Shown: positions 8,455-15,827, counted from the stretch's first letter. The stretch is DNA of 32,781 bases from UBA11373 sp046714175 (GCA_046714175.1 JBKKBI010000092.1:1-32781), one strand, 5' to 3'. The notes: generated by a model not told the origin, from the letters alone. Numbers and translations are program-made.

Positions 8455-9578
8455 CGCAGTTCCCGAACAGCCGTCACCACGATCGCCGCGGCGACATCGC
8501 CATCGTCGGGAGCGGTGTCCCAGCCGAAGGTGAAGCGCACGCTGGCTGCGGCTTCCACGGGGGAGAGACCCATCGCGGTCAGCACATGTGACGGCGACAT
8601 GGCACCGCTGTGGCAGGCTGACCCCGCCGACGCCGCCAGTCCCATCCCGTCGAGTCGGATGAGCAGGGTCTCGGCATCGATGCCGGGGAAACGCAGATGA
8701 CTGTGCTGCACCAGACGCCCCGCATCGACCAGCGTAAAAACGACATCGGGGATGGCGGCCTCGAGCGATGACTCGAACCTCCTCCTCGCCTCACCGACGT
8801 CGTCGACCAGGCGCTTGCGATCGGCGGCGGCAGCCTCGAGAGCAGCGGCGGCGCCAACGATGCCAGGCAAGTTCGGAGTGCCGCTACGGCGGCCAAGCTC
8901 CTGACCCCCGCCGTGGATCACCGCCTCGAGGTCGATCCCGGGACGCATCGCCAGCACCCCGACCCCGGACGGACCGCCCAGCTTGTGCGCCGAGACGACG
9001 AGAAGGTCCACCCCGAGTTCATCCAGGGTTGCGATCCGAGACACGGCATGCTGCACCGCATCGCTATGGATCAGGATGCCGCGCCCCCGCACCGCGGCAG
9101 ACACCTCGTCGACCGGCTGTACCGCCCCGGTCTCATTGTTTGCCGCCATGACTGACACGACGGCGGTGCCTGCAACCGCGGCGGCGGCTACCTGCTCCGG
9201 GTCGACTACTCCCCGAGAGTCCACCGGTACCACCGTGACCGGGCACCCCAGCCTCTCGAGGTGACGGGCTGTGGCCAGTACCGCCTCATGTTCCACCGCG
9301 CTGACCACGATGCCCCGCCGCCCCCCGCCCGCGAGTGCCGGACCGGCCACGGCGAGATTGTCGGCCTCGGTCCCTCCCCCCGTGAAGACCACGTCGCCCG
9401 AACGAGCTCCGAGAACCGCCGCCACTCGCTCCCGGGCCTCCTCCAACGTATTGCGGGCGCGGCGCGCGATGTCGTGCAACCCCGATGGGTTGCCGAACTC
9501 GCCGAGCAAGAAGGGAGCCATGGCTGCGGCGGCCTCAGGGCGCAGCGGCGAAGTAGCGGCGTGATCCAGGTAGAGCAC
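8451..9578 (-). CDS. Cysteine desulfurase (NifS/IscS-like)
   Basis: This PLP enzyme converts L-cysteine to alanine, leaving persulfide sulfur for tRNA thiolation and Fe-S assembly. It is about 375 residues. The N-terminus YLDHAATSPLRPEA, GGTEADNLAV, MAANNETGAVQP, the PLP-lysine block VSAHKLGGPSGVG, and the catalytic Cys loop SAGSACHSGAMSPSHVL are all visible. I chose GTG 9576-9578 because homologues start two or three residues before YLDHAATS and a CATACT box sits 6 nt upstream. GTG at 9584 or 9605 are alternatives. First gene of desulfurase-mnmA-ligA. Context suggests service to MnmA, but the NifU-like gene at 13745 is another possible partner. Confidence 0.92.
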   Translation of the reverse strand: MLYLDHAATSPLRPEAAAAMAPFLLGEFGNPSGLHDIARRARNTLEEARERVAAVLGARSGDVVFTGGGTEADNLAVAGPALAGGGRRGIVVSAVEHEAVLATARHLERLGCPVTVVPVDSRGVVDPEQVAAAAVAGTAVVSVMAANNETGAVQPVDEVSAAVRGRGILIHSDAVQHAVSRIATLDELGVDLLVVSAHKLGGPSGVGVLAMRPGIDLEAVIHGGGQELGRRSGTPNLPGIVGAAAALEAAAADRKRLVDDVGEARRRFESSLEAAIPDVVFTLVDAGRLVQHSHLRFPGIDAETLLIRLDGMGLAASAGSACHSGAMSPSHVLTAMGLSPVEAAASVRFTFGWDTAPDDGDVAAAIVVTAVRELR

Positions 9579-9584
9579 GGGCAC

Positions 9585-9590
9585 AGTATG
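9585..9590 (-). promoter_or_regulatory. -10 box of the desulfurase-mnmA-ligA operon
   Basis: Minus-strand CATACT lies 6 nt before the GTG chosen for the desulfurase; no Shine-Dalgarno sequence is visible. It deviates from TANNNT in its first base, so it is weaker evidence than the other boxes. Confidence 0.35.
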
Positions 9591-9617
9591 CCGACCGGCA
9601 CCCACGAAGCGAACGCC

Positions 9618-10745
9618 TCAGCCGCCGGGGACCGCCCCGCTCCGTCCCACCACCGTATCGCGGAGAAACTCAGCCAGTCGCGCCTCGTAGCCAGCGGGGT
9701 CGAGGTTCCACGCCTCGCCGAAGCCAGCGCCGGCCACTCCGATCAGGGTCGCCTCCGGGGCGGCGGTGGCAAACGCCAGACTCGAACCCGCGGAGAACCG
9801 CTGGTCGCGATCGCCGTGAAAAATGAGGACCGGGCGGCGCTGGCTGGCTGCGACCGCGACGTGATCGAGATGCGCCCACTCGACCCCATAGCGAAACGTG
9901 ACCACGGCCTTGGACCAACCAATCAGGAATCCGGGCACCTTGTCGGTGGTAAGGCGCCGATCGGCATCGCCCGCAGGATCCAGAAGCGGCGAGTCGAGCA
10001 CCAACGCCGCAGTGACCCGGTCGTACCGGTTCACTGCAGTCGCCAGCAGCGCCGCCGAGGCGCCAGTCCCCGACCCGAAGAGCACAACATCGTTAGCCCC
10101 AGCGCCCAGCGCAAAGTCGATCGCCACTGCAACCTCGCGCCACCGCCTCATGCCCAGATCGGAGCGCTCGCCTGGTGCGGCGTCACCGCGTAGATCCGGA
10201 ACCACAACAGGCAGGCCGAGTTCGTGAAGCATCCGGAGCGCCCGGAGCGCCTCGGTGCGATCGGCGCCGAAGTCGTGGGCATACACCACCCAGGTGTCGT
10301 CGGAGCCCGGGACCACCCACGCCGCCAGGTCGCCTTCTGTCCCCTCGAGGATCACCTCCGAGAAAGGAACCCCGATCGCCGCCGGATCGGGGCCGTAAAC
10401 AATCCGATCCACCCGCACCGCGGGTCCGGGATCGACCGCGGCACCGTGCACTTCGCGTCGCACCGCCGTTTCCGTTGCCGACTCCACGTCACCGACCACG
10501 AGCGTCCCCAGGTCGCCGACCAGCCCCCACACTCCCGGCCGGGTTGTGGCCGGGTCGGCGGCGAGCGTGATGGTGCCCCCATCCACAGAGATGACCGCGA
10601 CCCCGGGCGGGGGCGCTGGAACGAGCAACAAGCTGGAGGCGAGGGTTCCGGCAAGAGACCAGGTTGCGATCACCAGCGTCCCGACGATCACCGCCGCGGC
10701 CAGCATCGTTCCCCGGGCGAGCCACGTCCGTCCACGCTTGGTCAC
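9618..10745 (-). CDS. Membrane-anchored alpha/beta-hydrolase-fold protein lacking catalytic Ser and His
   Basis: A 375-residue protein with a basic N-terminus and one hydrophobic segment (about residues 11-38), then an extracytoplasmic region ending in an alpha/beta-hydrolase domain (about 150-365). Fold markers are clear: VVYAHDFGADRTEALRAL, GLPVVVPDLRGDA, VLIFHGDRDQRF and the final helix YEARLAEFL. The nucleophile elbow reads LFGSGTGASAAL, with Gly where the GxSxG serine should stand. The expected late His reads GAGFGEAWN, with Phe. Only the Asp remains, so ordinary esterase activity is unlikely. GTG 10743-10745 follows a TACCCT box (10753-10758) by 7 nt. Binding, scaffold or non-classical roles are possible. 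Confidence 0.75.
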   Translation of the reverse strand: MTKRGRTWLARGTMLAAAVIVGTLVIATWSLAGTLASSLLLVPAPPPGVAVISVDGGTITLAADPATTRPGVWGLVGDLGTLVVGDVESATETAVRREVHGAAVDPGPAVRVDRIVYGPDPAAIGVPFSEVILEGTEGDLAAWVVPGSDDTWVVYAHDFGADRTEALRALRMLHELGLPVVVPDLRGDAAPGERSDLGMRRWREVAVAIDFALGAGANDVVLFGSGTGASAALLATAVNRYDRVTAALVLDSPLLDPAGDADRRLTTDKVPGFLIGWSKAVVTFRYGVEWAHLDHVAVAASQRRPVLIFHGDRDQRFSAGSSLAFATAAPEATLIGVAGAGFGEAWNLDPAGYEARLAEFLRDTVVGRSGAVPGG

Positions 10746-10752
10746 GGAGCGG

Positions 10753-10758
10753 AGGGTA
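10753..10758 (-). promoter_or_regulatory. -10 box of the 9618-10745 gene, leaderless type
   Basis: Minus-strand TACCCT is separated from the GTG start by exactly 7 nt, with no ribosome-binding site. Confidence 0.5.
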
Positions 10759-10812
10759 CCGGCGGGGTCCCCGCCGCTGGTACCACTGCTAACCGCGGCC
10801 CGCCCGAAGACC

Positions 10813-10856
10813 GGAGACCGGAGACAATGATGACTCAGCATCCGGCATCCGGCATC
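10813..10856. repeat. Composite 7-bp tandem repeat array B
   Basis: One GGAGACC and one partial copy (10813-10825) are followed by AATGATG, a short spacer, two CATCCGG copies (10839-10852) and a partial CATC. It has the same architecture as array A at 3231-3298 but fewer units, and again lies in a divergent interval. It ends 3 nt before the TACGCT box (10860-10865) of the gene at 10873. Confidence 0.9.
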
Positions 10857-10859
10857 TCC

Positions 10860-10865
10860 TACGCT
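10860..10865 (+). promoter_or_regulatory. -10 box of the 10873 gene, leaderless type
   Basis: TACGCT lies 7 nt before GTG 10873 and follows the CATCCGG array almost directly. Confidence 0.45.
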
Positions 10866-10872
10866 CGCGCCG

Positions 10873-11304
10873 GTGCGATCCATCGCAGTCGAGACCTTCC
10901 TCGCCGCGCCTCCGGAGGTGGTGTGGGCAGACCTGGCGCGCCTTGAGTCCCATCTGGAATGGATGGGCGACGCCGAGCGGATCGAGTTCCTCAGCGTGGA
11001 CCGAGCCGGGGTAGGCACTCGCACACTGGTGATGACGAGAGTCGGACCTTTCCGCACCCGCGACGAGATGCACTTCACCGCATGGGATCCGCCGCGGATG
11101 ATGGCGGTGGACCATCGCGGGCTGTTCACCGGGTCGGGGCGGTTTCTCCTCGACCCCAGCCCGGGCGGCACCCGTTTCCGCTGGCAGGAGGACATACGGT
11201 TCCCCTGGTATCTGGGCGGGTTCCTCGGGGCCGCAGTTGCCCGCCCGATCCTCGCCGCGATCTGGCGACGCAACCTGCGCCGCCTCGCATCCCGCTTCGG
11301 CTGA
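10873..11304 (+). CDS. SRPBCC-family (START-like) protein
   Basis: A 143-residue protein with the SRPBCC (polyketide cyclase/START-like) signature. It opens with the strand-helix IAVETFLAAPPEVVWADLARLESHLEW, followed by a curved sheet (VGTRTLVMTRVGPF, DEMHFTAWDPPRMM, GTRFRWQEDIRF), and closes with a long C-terminal helix (ARPILAAIWRRNLRRLAS). The fold forms a hydrophobic pocket for small ligands or lipids; no ligand can be inferred. The GTG start at 10873 has no Shine-Dalgarno sequence but has a TACGCT box 7 nt upstream. Its stop abuts the stop of the convergent enoyl-CoA hydratase gene. Confidence 0.85.
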   Translation: MRSIAVETFLAAPPEVVWADLARLESHLEWMGDAERIEFLSVDRAGVGTRTLVMTRVGPFRTRDEMHFTAWDPPRMMAVDHRGLFTGSGRFLLDPSPGGTRFRWQEDIRFPWYLGGFLGAAVARPILAAIWRRNLRRLASRFG

Positions 11305-12075
11305 TCACGAACCCCGGAACTGCGGGTTGCGCTTCTCGAGAAAGGCTGCCACCCCTTCGTCGGCGTCGGCAGTCGCAAAGCACTCGCGGAACCCGTCCGC
11401 CTCGAGCGCCAGACCGGCGGCGAGGCTGCCGTCCATCCCGGCGGCGATGATGCGCTTGGCGATGGCCAGCGCGGCCGTCGGCCCCGCTCCGAGCTCGCCG
11501 GCCCATGCCAGTGCCGCGGCGTCGAGTTCGGCGTCGGGCACCACGCGATCGGCAAGCCCGATCCGCGCCGCCTCAGCGGAGTCCACCATCCGCCCGGTGT
11601 ACACGATGTCCCGGGCACTACCCAGTCCGACTAGACGGGGCAGGCGCTGAGTGCCACCGGCACCGGGGATCAGACCAAGCTTGACTTCTGGCTGGCCGAC
11701 CTTGGCCCCGGCGGCGAACATCCGCAGGTCGCAGGCCATCGCCAGCTCCAAGCCACCGCCGAGGGCATATCCCCGCACCGCGGCGATGACGGGCTTGGGT
11801 AACGCCTCCAGACGCGACAGCATCTCACCGAGCCGCACTCCCAGGTCGGCTCCGCTTCCCCCCGCCGCCATGAGTGCCTGAAACCCGGAGATGTCGGCCC
11901 CGGCGGCGAAGTGCGGTGTCCCGGTGACGACGACGACGCGCACCGCCGGATCGGCCGCTGCCGTGATCGCGGCGTTGAAATCGGAGACCAACTCCGCGGA
12001 TAGAGCATTCACGGGCGGGCGATCCAGGGTGATGATCGCCATCGCGCCGTCGGACTCATAGCGGACCAGGGGCAT
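11305..12075 (-). CDS. Enoyl-CoA hydratase/isomerase family protein
   Basis: A 256-residue crotonase-fold enzyme, normal length for the family. The oxyanion-hole segments HFAAGADISGF and GYALGGGLELAMACD are present. The catalytic Glu lies in GQPEVKLGLIPGAGGTQRLPRLVG, matching Glu144 of classical enoyl-CoA hydratase; the second Glu position carries Gly (IPGAGG), which differs from canonical hydratases with two acids. The C-terminal ending EGVAAFLEKRNPQF is typical. It could hydrate short-chain enoyl-CoAs in fatty-acid or amino-acid breakdown, or act as an isomerase. ATG 12073-12075 follows a TACCAT box (12082-12087) by 6 nt. Confidence 0.88.
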   Translation of the reverse strand: MPLVRYESDGAMAIITLDRPPVNALSAELVSDFNAAITAAADPAVRVVVVTGTPHFAAGADISGFQALMAAGGSGADLGVRLGEMLSRLEALPKPVIAAVRGYALGGGLELAMACDLRMFAAGAKVGQPEVKLGLIPGAGGTQRLPRLVGLGSARDIVYTGRMVDSAEAARIGLADRVVPDAELDAAALAWAGELGAGPTAALAIAKRIIAAGMDGSLAAGLALEADGFRECFATADADEGVAAFLEKRNPQFRGS

Positions 12076-12081
12076 GGGGGG

Positions 12082-12087
12082 ATGGTA
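12082..12087 (-). promoter_or_regulatory. -10 box of the enoyl-CoA hydratase gene
   Basis: Minus-strand TACCAT lies 6 nt before ATG, and a 7-bp tandem array begins 3 nt upstream of the box. Confidence 0.5.
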
Positions 12088-12090
12088 GGA

Positions 12091-12125
12091 GGGGCGAGGG
12101 GCGAGGGACGAGGGGCGAGGGACGA
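12091..12125. repeat. 7-bp tandem repeat array C (GGGRCGA x5)
   Basis: Five consecutive heptamers: GGGGCGA, GGGGCGA, GGGACGA, GGGGCGA, GGGACGA. The array lies immediately upstream (minus strand) of the enoyl-CoA hydratase -10 box, in the divergent interval with the gene at 12187. Confidence 0.95.
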
Positions 12126-12186
12126 CCCGACGGGCCGCGACTGCGTTCGCTAGCTTCGCAGCCGACACTTCCAAGGGAGGAAGACA

Positions 12187-12603
12187 GTGAGGACGTTCGA
12201 GGGGTTCTTCGATACATTCGGTGAGCTCGACTGGCTGGCGATCATCGTCGCCACTCTGGTCGTGCTGTTTGTCGTGGCGATGATCTTCTACGGGCCGGTG
12301 TTCGGCAAGATGTGGGCAGCATCGGCGGGTCAGCCCTACACCATGAAACTCGACGCCAAGACCGTGATCTGGGGGGCGGTCCTGGCGTTCATCTTCCAGA
12401 TCGGCGTGGCGTTTCTTGGCGCTGCCGACGACATCGAACACTCGCTCGTCACCGCGCTGGTATTCGGCGGCCTACTGATCGGACCAGTGCTCTACGGACA
12501 GACGATGTGGCTCAAGCGCAATCGCACCGCAGTCTTGATCGACATCGCCTACGCGTTTTCCGCCATCGCCGTCGGTGGCTATGTCCAGGGTCTGATGGCC
12601 TAG
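12187..12603 (+). CDS. DUF1761-like integral membrane protein
   Basis: A 138-residue protein with about four membrane segments: LAIIVATLVVLFVVAMIFY, the stretch around VIWGAVLAFIFQIGVAFLG, VTALVFGGLLIGPVLYG, and AYAFSAIAVGGYVQGLMA. The layout, including FYGPVFGKMW after the first segment and a closing small-residue helix, resembles the DUF1761 family; function is unknown. Unlike its neighbours it has a strong ribosome-binding site (GGGAGGA) before its GTG start, and a possible TAGCTT -10 box at 12151-12156 gives a short leader. A perfect hairpin terminator follows its stop. Confidence 0.8.
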   Translation: MRTFEGFFDTFGELDWLAIIVATLVVLFVVAMIFYGPVFGKMWAASAGQPYTMKLDAKTVIWGAVLAFIFQIGVAFLGAADDIEHSLVTALVFGGLLIGPVLYGQTMWLKRNRTAVLIDIAYAFSAIAVGGYVQGLMA

Positions 12604-12620
12604 GCCAGACAAAGTCTGTA

Positions 12621-12651
12621 ATGCGGGGCGGGTTCTACACCCGCCCCGCAT
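12621..12651. terminator. Bidirectional hairpin terminator
   Basis: A perfect 13-bp inverted repeat (ATGCGGGGCGGGT and its complement) closes a 5-nt loop between the convergent stops of the DUF1761-like gene and meaB. There is no long T-run, as is common in GC-rich actinobacteria. Confidence 0.85.
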
Positions 12652-12655
12652 CGCG

Positions 12656-13582
12656 TCACGAACCGATCAGGCGGGCGGCGGCAGTCCACGGGTCGAGATC
12701 GCCCCGTTCCACGGCGGCAACCACCTCGGGTGCGGCGGTTGCCGTCAGCAAGGCCTGGCGTCGGGCTTCGGCCGCGAGCGCCGATTCCAACTCCCCCAGG
12801 CGCCGAACGCGGCGACGCTGCTGCAACCCCGCCTCGCCCATGTGGTGGCGATGCGCACTGATGGCCTCCCACAACTCGGGCATCCCGGCTCCCGTGGTCG
12901 CCACCGTCTTCACGATGGGAGAAACCCATCCCCCGGCCGGGGCGAGGGCGAGCATCGCTCGCAGATCCCCCACCGATTCGGACACCCCGGACCGATCGCT
13001 CTTGTTGACAACGAACACGTCACCGATCTCGAGGATCCCTGCCTTGGCCGCCTGAATCCCGTCGCCCCACCCCGGCGTGACCACGACCACGACCGTGTCT
13101 GCGGCCGCAGTCACCTCCACCTCGTCCTGACCGACACCCACCGTCTCGATGACGATCCACGGGAAACCCGCGGCTTCGAGAGCTACCAGGGCGCGGGGAG
13201 CGGCGGAGGACAACCCGCCGAGATGGCCCCGGGTGGCCATGGAGCGGATGAACACCCCCTCGTCGAGAACGTGGTCCTGCATCCGCACCCGATCACCGAG
13301 CACGGCGCCACCGGTGAATGGACTCGTCGGATCGACCGCGAGGACCGCAACCCGATCGCCCCGTCCCCGTATCGTCCGAATCAGGCCGTCGGCGATAGTG
13401 CTCTTTCCCGCTCCCGGGGCTCCGGTGACGCCGATCCGATACGAACCCGGAGCCGCAGTGAACGCTTCCGCCAGCGCTGCCGCGGAGCCAGCGCCGCCCG
13501 CCTCCACCAGCGTGAGCAGCCGTGCCAGGGCGCGCCGATCCCCAGCCACGACGGCGGAAACGAGGGAAGGGTCGGGAGGCAC
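12656..13582 (-). CDS. meaB: MeaB/ArgK-type P-loop GTPase
   Basis: A 308-residue SIMIBI-class GTPase. Walker A is GAPGAGKS (about 54-61), followed by VDPTSPFTGGAVLGDRVRM, the MATRGHLGGLS switch, ETVGVGQDEVEV (Walker B/switch II) and the base-specific motif NKSD. These are diagnostic of the MeaB family, which loads and protects adenosylcobalamin in methylmalonyl-CoA mutase. No mutase gene is present in this window, so the partner is elsewhere. The GTG start follows a TAACCT box (13590-13595) by 7 nt. A shared hairpin terminator lies beyond the stop. Methylmalonyl-CoA mutase is the likely client, but isobutyryl-CoA mutase-type clients are possible. Confidence 0.92.
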   Translation of the reverse strand: MPPDPSLVSAVVAGDRRALARLLTLVEAGGAGSAAALAEAFTAAPGSYRIGVTGAPGAGKSTIADGLIRTIRGRGDRVAVLAVDPTSPFTGGAVLGDRVRMQDHVLDEGVFIRSMATRGHLGGLSSAAPRALVALEAAGFPWIVIETVGVGQDEVEVTAAADTVVVVVTPGWGDGIQAAKAGILEIGDVFVVNKSDRSGVSESVGDLRAMLALAPAGGWVSPIVKTVATTGAGMPELWEAISAHRHHMGEAGLQQRRRVRRLGELESALAAEARRQALLTATAAPEVVAAVERGDLDPWTAAARLIGS

Positions 13583-13589
13583 CGCAGCG

Positions 13590-13595
13590 AGGTTA
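13590..13595 (-). promoter_or_regulatory. -10 box of meaB, leaderless type
   Basis: Minus-strand TAACCT ends exactly 7 nt before the meaB GTG, and no ribosome-binding site is seen. Confidence 0.5.
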
Positions 13596-13744
13596 CTTGT
13601 GCGTCAGGCGTCATCTCGTGCCGGCGTGGACTGCCGAAAGCGAGGCGGCTGCCCGGTTGTGGGTCGGGGTTGCGATTACCGGTGATCGGTCCTGGCTCAC
13701 AACTGAACTACCGACTACGGCATCACCGATGACCGACTGCCTCT

Positions 13745-13996
13745 TTACAGCGCGTTCACAGCCACCACACCGGGCACCCGGTCGCGCAGGATGCGCTCGA
13801 TCCCGGCGGTCAGTGTCATCGTCGACATGGGGCAACCGCCGCAGGCACCGACGAGTTGCAGGTTGACCGTGCCATCGTCGACGCCGAGCAGGATCACATC
13901 GCCGCCGTCCGCCTGGAGAGCGGGACGAATGTACTCGAGGGTCTCTTCGAGAGCCTGGAGATCGACCGCGGTGTCGGTTGTCGTGTCATCGGTCAT
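13745..13996 (-). CDS. NifU-like Fe-S scaffold/carrier
   Basis: An 83-residue single-domain protein matching the NifU C-terminal (Nfu) domain: LEETLEYIRPALQADGGDV, VNLQLVGACGGCPMSTMTL with the CxxC cluster-binding motif, and GIERILRDRVPGV. Such proteins hold and transfer [4Fe-4S] clusters to apoproteins. It could use sulfur from the desulfurase at 8451 or from a SUF system elsewhere. It follows murA on the same strand after 42 bp. A TAGAAT box inside that gap, overlapping the murA stop, suggests its own promoter. A 14-codon Cys-containing ORF overlaps its start. Confidence 0.92.
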   Translation of the reverse strand: MTDDTTTDTAVDLQALEETLEYIRPALQADGGDVILLGVDDGTVNLQLVGACGGCPMSTMTLTAGIERILRDRVPGVVAVNAL

Positions 13997-14030
13997 CGCG
14001 TGGAGTCCAACGGTTGCAGGGGCAGGACAT
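13986..14030 (-). CDS. Possible Cys-containing leaderless upstream ORF of the nifU-like gene
   Basis: Minus-strand TAGAAT (14036-14041) is followed after 5 nt by ATG 14028-14030. This opens a 14-codon frame, MSCPCNRWTPRDDR, whose stop lies inside the nifU-like CDS, in another frame and overlapping its start by 11 bp. The Cys-Pro-Cys at codons 3-5, ahead of an Fe-S protein gene, recalls the leaderless polycysteine ORFs that act as cysteine-responsive attenuators in mycobacteria. Expression is not shown; this could be chance. Confidence 0.35.
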   Translation of the reverse strand: MSCPCNRWTPRDDR

Positions 14031-14038
14031 TCCCGATT

Positions 14039-15310
14039 CTAGGCGTCGGCTGGATCCGCGGAACGACGCACCACATCCGCCCCAAGATCGCGCAGGTGCT
14101 GATCGAACTCCGAATAGCCGCGGTCGATGTGCTGGGCATCGGTCACCACGGTCACACCGTCGGCGACCAACCCCGCCAGAACCAATGCGGCTCCTGCCCG
14201 GATGTCGCAGGCATCCACCGGGCACCCGCTCAGCGCCTCGACCCCGCGGATGATCACGTGCTGCCCCTCGAGCGTGACATCGGCCCCGAGCCGGTTGAGC
14301 TCCCCGACGTAACGAAACCGCGCTGCGTAGATGTTCTCGGTGATCACCGACGTTCCCGAGCCGACCGCCAGCAGAGCCACCATCTGAGGGTGCATGTCGG
14401 TGTGGAAACCCGGATAGGGCAGCGTGGCGAAGTCCACCGCCTGGGGGCGGGGCGGCCCGGCCACGCGCACCCAGTCCTTACCCATTGTCACCTCGCACCC
14501 CGCCTCCCCCAGCTTGCGCAGCTCCATGCGCAGATGCTCGGGGACGCAGTCGACGACGGTCACGTCGCCACCGGTGATTGCCCCGGCGACGAGATAGGTT
14601 CCTGCCTCCAGCCGGTCGGGCACGGCGCGGTGCGACGCCGGGGAGAGCCGACCCACCCCTTCGATCTCGATGGTTGCCGTCCCCGCTCCCCGGATCACCG
14701 CCCCCATCTTCCCGAGGAATTCGGCGAGGTCCTGGACCTCCGGCTCCCGGGCGGCGTTGCTGATGACTGTCGTACCGCGGGCCATCACCCCGGCAAAGAG
14801 CAGGTTCTCGGTCGCCCCTACCGACGGGAAGTCGAGAGGCACCTCGGCGCCCACCAGTCCGCCTGGGGCGCTGGCCACGAGCTCGCCGTGCACCAGTTCG
14901 AACTCGGCACCAAGCGCCCGGAGCCCGTCGAGGTGCATGTCGATCGGCCGGGAGCCGAAGTCGTCGCCTCCGGGAAGGGCCACCCGGGCCCGCCCGGTCC
15001 GCGCCAGCAACGCCCCGAGAACGAGGATCGAGGCTCGCATCCGCCGCACCAAGTCGATGGGGGCCTCAGGGTGCAGATCGTCAGGGACATCTATCTCGAC
15101 AGTGGTTCCAGAGAAGGTGCACCGGGCGCCGATGTGTTCGATCACCTCGCCCATCAGCCGCACATCGAGAATGGCGGGTACATTGTCGAGACGATGCCGG
15201 CCCGGGGCCATCAGGGTGGCAACGAGGTGCTTCAGGATGGCGTTCTTGGCGCCGAGCACAGCGACCTCGCCGTGCAGTCTCCGGCCTCCGGTGACGACGA
15301 GTTCATGCAC
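14039..15310 (-). CDS. murA: UDP-N-acetylglucosamine 1-carboxyvinyltransferase
   Basis: MurA transfers enolpyruvate from PEP to UDP-GlcNAc, the first committed peptidoglycan step. The 423-residue protein has the inside-out alpha/beta barrel with GAKNAILKHLVATLM near the N-terminus, RMRASILVLGALLAR, and late TDMHPQMVALLAVGSGTS. The loop aligning with E. coli Cys115 reads ALPGGDDFGSRPIDMH, with Asp116 in place of Cys. The same substitution occurs in Mycobacterium and Chlamydia MurA and confers insensitivity to fosfomycin, which alkylates the Cys. GTG 15308-15310 follows a TACAAT box by 7 nt and gives the usual MurA N-terminus. Confidence 0.95.
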   Translation of the reverse strand: MHELVVTGGRRLHGEVAVLGAKNAILKHLVATLMAPGRHRLDNVPAILDVRLMGEVIEHIGARCTFSGTTVEIDVPDDLHPEAPIDLVRRMRASILVLGALLARTGRARVALPGGDDFGSRPIDMHLDGLRALGAEFELVHGELVASAPGGLVGAEVPLDFPSVGATENLLFAGVMARGTTVISNAAREPEVQDLAEFLGKMGAVIRGAGTATIEIEGVGRLSPASHRAVPDRLEAGTYLVAGAITGGDVTVVDCVPEHLRMELRKLGEAGCEVTMGKDWVRVAGPPRPQAVDFATLPYPGFHTDMHPQMVALLAVGSGTSVITENIYAARFRYVGELNRLGADVTLEGQHVIIRGVEALSGCPVDACDIRAGAALVLAGLVADGVTVVTDAQHIDRGYSEFDQHLRDLGADVVRRSADPADA

Positions 15311-15317
15311 GGCCGGG

Positions 15318-15323
15318 ATTGTA
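15318..15323 (-). promoter_or_regulatory. -10 box of murA, leaderless type
   Basis: Minus-strand TACAAT, the best match to TATAAT among these boxes, ends exactly 7 nt before the murA GTG. Confidence 0.55.
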
Positions 15324-15367
15324 CGGGGGTCGAACCGAAGCACCCCGACGGCACCGACGACGCTCAC

Positions 15368-15373
15368 TACCCT
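15368..15373 (+). promoter_or_regulatory. -10 box of cytosolic rpiB, leaderless type
   Basis: TACCCT lies exactly 7 nt before the rpiB ATG, with no ribosome-binding site between. Confidence 0.5.
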
Positions 15374-15380
15374 GACAACA

Positions 15381-15827
15381 ATGCGAATCGCCATTGCCGC
15401 CGATCACGCCGGGTTCCGGCTCAAGGATTACCTGGCCAAGGCGATGGCCGCCGCCGGGCACGCGGTGACCGACCTCGGCACCCACGACGAAACCCCCGTC
15501 GACTACCCCGATTATGCGGTCGCAGTTGCCAAGACGGTGGTTGCGGGACGTGCCGAGCGCGGGGTGGTGGTGTGCGGATCCGGGGCGGGAGCCGCCATCG
15601 CCGCCAACAAGATCACAGGTGTGCGCTGTGCCCAGGCCCACGACACGTATACAGCGCACCAAGCGGTGGAACACGATGATGCCAACGTGCTCTCGCTGGG
15701 GTCGCGGGTGATCGGGCCTGAACTCGCCAACGAAGTCCTAACCGCCTTTCTCGGCGCCCGGTTCTCCGGCGAGGAAAGGCATGTGCGGCGTCTGGCCAAG
15801 ATTCGGGCGCTCGAGGAATCGCGCTGA
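15381..15827 (+). CDS. rpiB: Ribose 5-phosphate isomerase B (cytosolic type)
   Basis: RpiB interconverts ribose 5-phosphate and ribulose 5-phosphate in the pentose phosphate pathway. At 148 residues it is of standard length and has no targeting extension. Family blocks are present: IAADHAGFRLKDYLAK, VDYPDYAVAVA, the catalytic Cys65 in VVVCGSGAGAAIAANK, and ANVLSLGSRVIGPELA. The usual REHNDAN stretch reads VEHDDAN. It keeps the Cys that the second, microcompartment-associated RpiB (24934-25512) has lost. It lies 50 bp before ppk on the same strand and near pgl, another pentose-phosphate gene. LacAB-type sugar isomerases are the main alternative. Confidence 0.9.
   Translation: MRIAIAADHAGFRLKDYLAKAMAAAGHAVTDLGTHDETPVDYPDYAVAVAKTVVAGRAERGVVVCGSGAGAAIAANKITGVRCAQAHDTYTAHQAVEHDDANVLSLGSRVIGPELANEVLTAFLGARFSGEERHVRRLAKIRALEESR

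Noticed and set aside
13597..13744. About 150 bp between the meaB promoter and the nifU-like stop, with several short open frames
   Set aside because: No frame shows family resemblance, a start signal or conserved residues. I see no RNA-like structure in it.
13856..15679. A 607-codon plus-strand open frame across murA
   Set aside because: It is antisense to murA, whose motifs are unmistakable. The His/Arg/Pro-rich composition is the usual product of GC-rich antisense frames.
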